In this document: positions 62,307 through 64,000 of the stretch, one piece after another
Layout: each line of letters starts with the position of its first letter
Position numbering within the stretch: the stretch's first letter is position 1
From: an uncultured Lachnospiraceae bacterium
GTDB lineage: Bacteria > Bacillota > Clostridia > Lachnospirales > Lachnospiraceae
DNA length: 64,000 bases
NCBI GenBank assembly: GCA_947565425.1
Contig: CANOFW010000007.1
Location: 57,649 to 121,648 of the forward strand
Direction of reading: 5' to 3'
The notes under the pieces: model-generated
Database searches by the model: none
Seen by the model: only the letters and a program-made list of their open reading frames with translations
What the model was told of the DNA's origin: nothing
Position numbers and translations under genes: made by a program

Positions 62307-62714
62307 CTATATCTGCTTTTTAATACGCAAAATATTCTGCCCATCCTTATACTCATAGGAAATTTCATCCATACTTTTTTTCACCATATAGATGCCAAGC
62401 CCTCCGATTTTCCGCTCCTCCGCCGAGAGCGCCACGTCCGGGTCCTCTTTGGCAAGCGGGTCGTAGGCAACGCCATTGTCGATAAAGGTCACTACGACAG
62501 AAAGCGGTTCCTGTAAAACGTCCACGCGGACTGTCGCTGGACCCACCTCGGGATTGTAAGCGTAATGCGCGATGTTGCCAAAGAGCTCGTCTATCGCAAT
62601 GTCAATCTGCATCTGCGCTTTCAGCGGACATCCCAGGGCTTCCAATTGTTCGTCCACAAAAGCCGTCACCTTTTCTATATTTTCCACAGTCGCATCAATT
62701 GTCAATTCTTTCAT
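62307..62714 (-). CDS. RsbW/SpoIIAB-like anti-sigma factor kinase
   Basis: 135 residues of GHKL ATPase fold: N box in DIAIDELFGNIAHYAYN, G1 box FIDNGVAYDPLAKEDPD and G2 box GGLGIYMVKKSMDEI. It resembles serine-protein kinases of the RsbW/SpoIIAB type, which hold a sigma factor and are controlled by a PP2C phosphatase. It overlaps the SpoIIE-like gene by 20 nt at its start, so translation is coupled. The partner sigma factor and anti-anti-sigma factor are outside the window. Confidence 0.88.
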   Translation of the reverse strand: MKELTIDATVENIEKVTAFVDEQLEALGCPLKAQMQIDIAIDELFGNIAHYAYNPEVGPATVRVDVLQEPLSVVVTFIDNGVAYDPLAKEDPDVALSAEERKIGGLGIYMVKKSMDEISYEYKDGQNILRIKKQI

Positions 62715-64000
62715 CGCTCATCCTCTCCCTATATTCCAGACATAACATGGTGATATCGTCAAACTGCGGCGCATCCCCCACAAAAGTATCAATATCCTCT
62801 TTTATTTTCACCAACAGTTCCGTTGGCGGCAAGGCAGCATTCTGCGCAAGAGTTTCTCCCAGCCGTGCCATACCGTAGAGACCGCCGTCCTTATTCGTGG
62901 CTTCCGTCACACCATCAGTATATTGGAACAGCCGGTCACCTGGAGCTAACTGCATTGTTCCGCATTTATAACGCATACCCTCCATGCCGGCAAGCACGAA
63001 GCCCGCGCGAATTTTGTATGGTTCATAGCCGCCGTCCTTTTTACAGATAAAGGGAATCTCATGACCAGCATTGACAAATGTAAATTCACCGCTCACAAGA
63101 TCGAGCACGCCTTCAAACGCGGTAATAAACAGCCCTTCGCTGTTCGACTCGCATAAGAGGTCGTTGACTTCCGTAAACACCTCTCCCAAATCCCTGCCGG
63201 GCTGCGTGTGGTCTTTGATCAGCGTCTTGCCAATCACCATAAACAGCGCCGCCGGCACGCCTTTTCCTGAGACGTCCGCCATAACAATTGCCAGATGTCT
63301 CTCATCCACCATAAAGAAATCATAGAAATCGCCGCCGACCTCCTTCGCCGGATTCATGGTAGCATAAATATCAAATTCCGGCCGCTCCGGAAACGCCGGG
63401 AAAATACTGGGCAGCATATCCGCCTGTATCTGCGTGGCAATGGACAATTCTGCGCCAATCCGCTCCTTCTCCGCTGTGACCGCCGTAAGATTCTCCACAT
63501 ACGCTACGATATCCGTCTCCATCTTACCAACAGCCTTTGCCAACACGCCGATCTCATCATTCTTCTTAATTGCTGACAATTTATCGGACGGCGTATTGGA
63601 ATCCGCAAACCGCTTAGCCTCATCTGTAACCGCCAGAATCGGCAGCAGGATTTCCCGATATAAAAATGCGCTGTACACAAGCAAGAACAGACAGACTGCC
63701 GCCAAGACGCCCAGCAGAACATCCTTCACATAAGTATTGCGGGCGTTCTCCAGCCTCGTCATAGCCTTCTCCACCCCAAGAATCGCCACAATCTTTCCCT
63801 TTGAATCATATATGGCAATGCCAGCCGTCGTATGCGCCCCCGACTCTTCCGAATAAGAATAGAGGTACTCCGTGGCGCGCTCGCCTTTGGTAATGATATT
63901 GCGCACATTATTCACATATTTTTCATCGACGCCAATCGCCGTATATCCTAACGGATAACGGTCAAAGCCGCTGGCAGAATTTACGGAATCATAAATATAA
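62695..64000 (-). CDS. Membrane-bound SpoIIE-type PP2C phosphatase, C-terminal part
   Basis: The frame is open to the right window edge (GFDRYPLGYTAIGVDEKYVN continues before the GTG at 63915), so the N-terminus is missing. Visible parts: an extracellular sensor end (AGIAIYDSKGKIVAILGVEK, Cache-like), a membrane segment (LGVLAAVCLFLLVYSAFLY), a HAMP linker (PILAVTDEAKRFADS), a coiled coil, and the PP2C/SpoIIE domain with GGDFYDFF, ADVSGKGVPAALFM and FDDITMLCLEY. It would dephosphorylate an anti-anti-sigma protein on sensing a ligand, acting with the RsbW-like kinase beside it. Confidence 0.9.
   Translation of the reverse strand, partial: YIYDSVNSASGFDRYPLGYTAIGVDEKYVNNVRNIITKGERATEYLYSYSEESGAHTTAGIAIYDSKGKIVAILGVEKAMTRLENARNTYVKDVLLGVLAAVCLFLLVYSAFLYREILLPILAVTDEAKRFADSNTPSDKLSAIKKNDEIGVLAKAVGKMETDIVAYVENLTAVTAEKERIGAELSIATQIQADMLPSIFPAFPERPEFDIYATMNPAKEVGGDFYDFFMVDERHLAIVMADVSGKGVPAALFMVIGKTLIKDHTQPGRDLGEVFTEVNDLLCESNSEGLFITAFEGVLDLVSGEFTFVNAGHEIPFICKKDGGYEPYKIRAGFVLAGMEGMRYKCGTMQLAPGDRLFQYTDGVTEATNKDGGLYGMARLGETLAQNAALPPTELLVKIKEDIDTFVGDAPQFDDITMLCLEYRERMSDERIDN

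Noticed and set aside
1-64000. tRNA or rRNA genes and replication origin
   Set aside because: No cloverleaf, ribosomal RNA segment or DnaA-box cluster was recognised while reading the gaps.

Overview
The window looks like a chromosome segment of a gut Clostridia, most likely Lachnospiraceae. Supporting signs are moderate-to-low GC, AGGAGG-type ribosome binding sites with frequent TTG/GTG starts, Gram-positive lipoproteins, a CotH/Ig-like secreted protein, rubrerythrin, GH42 beta-galactosidase, a DUF4321 protein and a type I restriction locus of Clostridia type. Most genes lie on the minus strand. Family assignments come from reading the sequence; no database was searched.

Region 1 (1-2450) holds the N-terminus of a PPK2-family polyphosphate phosphotransferase and a BlaI/BlaR1-like repressor-metalloprotease pair followed by a DUF4321 protein, behind a clear sigma-A promoter. 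Region 2 (2450-25970) is the most striking part. A divergent OmpR-type two-component system faces a long minus-strand cluster: three tandem paralogous lipoproteins with an apparent beta-propeller-like N-terminal half and a sugar-type solute-binding C-terminal half, MalF- and MalG-like permeases, a MacA/HlyD-like adaptor, and a single MacB-core-like membrane protein. After a terminator and a new promoter come three tandem ~1020-residue FtsX-type permeases. No ABC ATPase is encoded anywhere in the cluster. Two upstream regions carry the same four-box element of TCTCTAA/TTAGAGA boxes with 11-bp periodicity, the probable site of the adjacent response regulator.

Region 3 (26070-35530) has a NUDIX hydrolase, a SNF2 helicase and a zinc-dependent phospholipase C-like protein, then a graveyard of defence and mobile genes: remnants of a methyltransferase, an AlbA/RecG-like ATP-binding protein carrying an 11-bp tandem repeat that sets its reading frame, a multiply deleted HsdR, a frameshifted tyrosine recombinase, a truncated HsdM, an XRE-type remnant and a collapsed HicA/HicB pair. 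Only the Fic gene among them looks intact. Many scars are internal deletions that keep the start and stop of the gene.

Region 4 (35530-43500) holds a CDF metal exporter behind a probable NiCo riboswitch, a 2-hydroxyacid dehydrogenase, SbcC/SbcD, a patatin-like protein and an intact RelE-type toxin-antitoxin pair. Region 5 (43500-59400) holds a 1,580-residue secreted CotH/Ig-like protein, a 909-residue zinc-ribbon protein of unknown role, GH42 beta-galactosidase, a HAD phosphatase, a lipoprotein related to trigger factor, rubrerythrin, a Cys-rich protein, an Mbeg1-like hydrolase and a second patatin. Region 6 (59500-64000) holds a viroplasmin-RNase H protein, a small protein, a dCTP-deaminase-like protein of the anti-phage AvcD/DCD type with a leader region that may encode RNA, then an RsbW-like kinase and a SpoIIE-type phosphatase running off the window.
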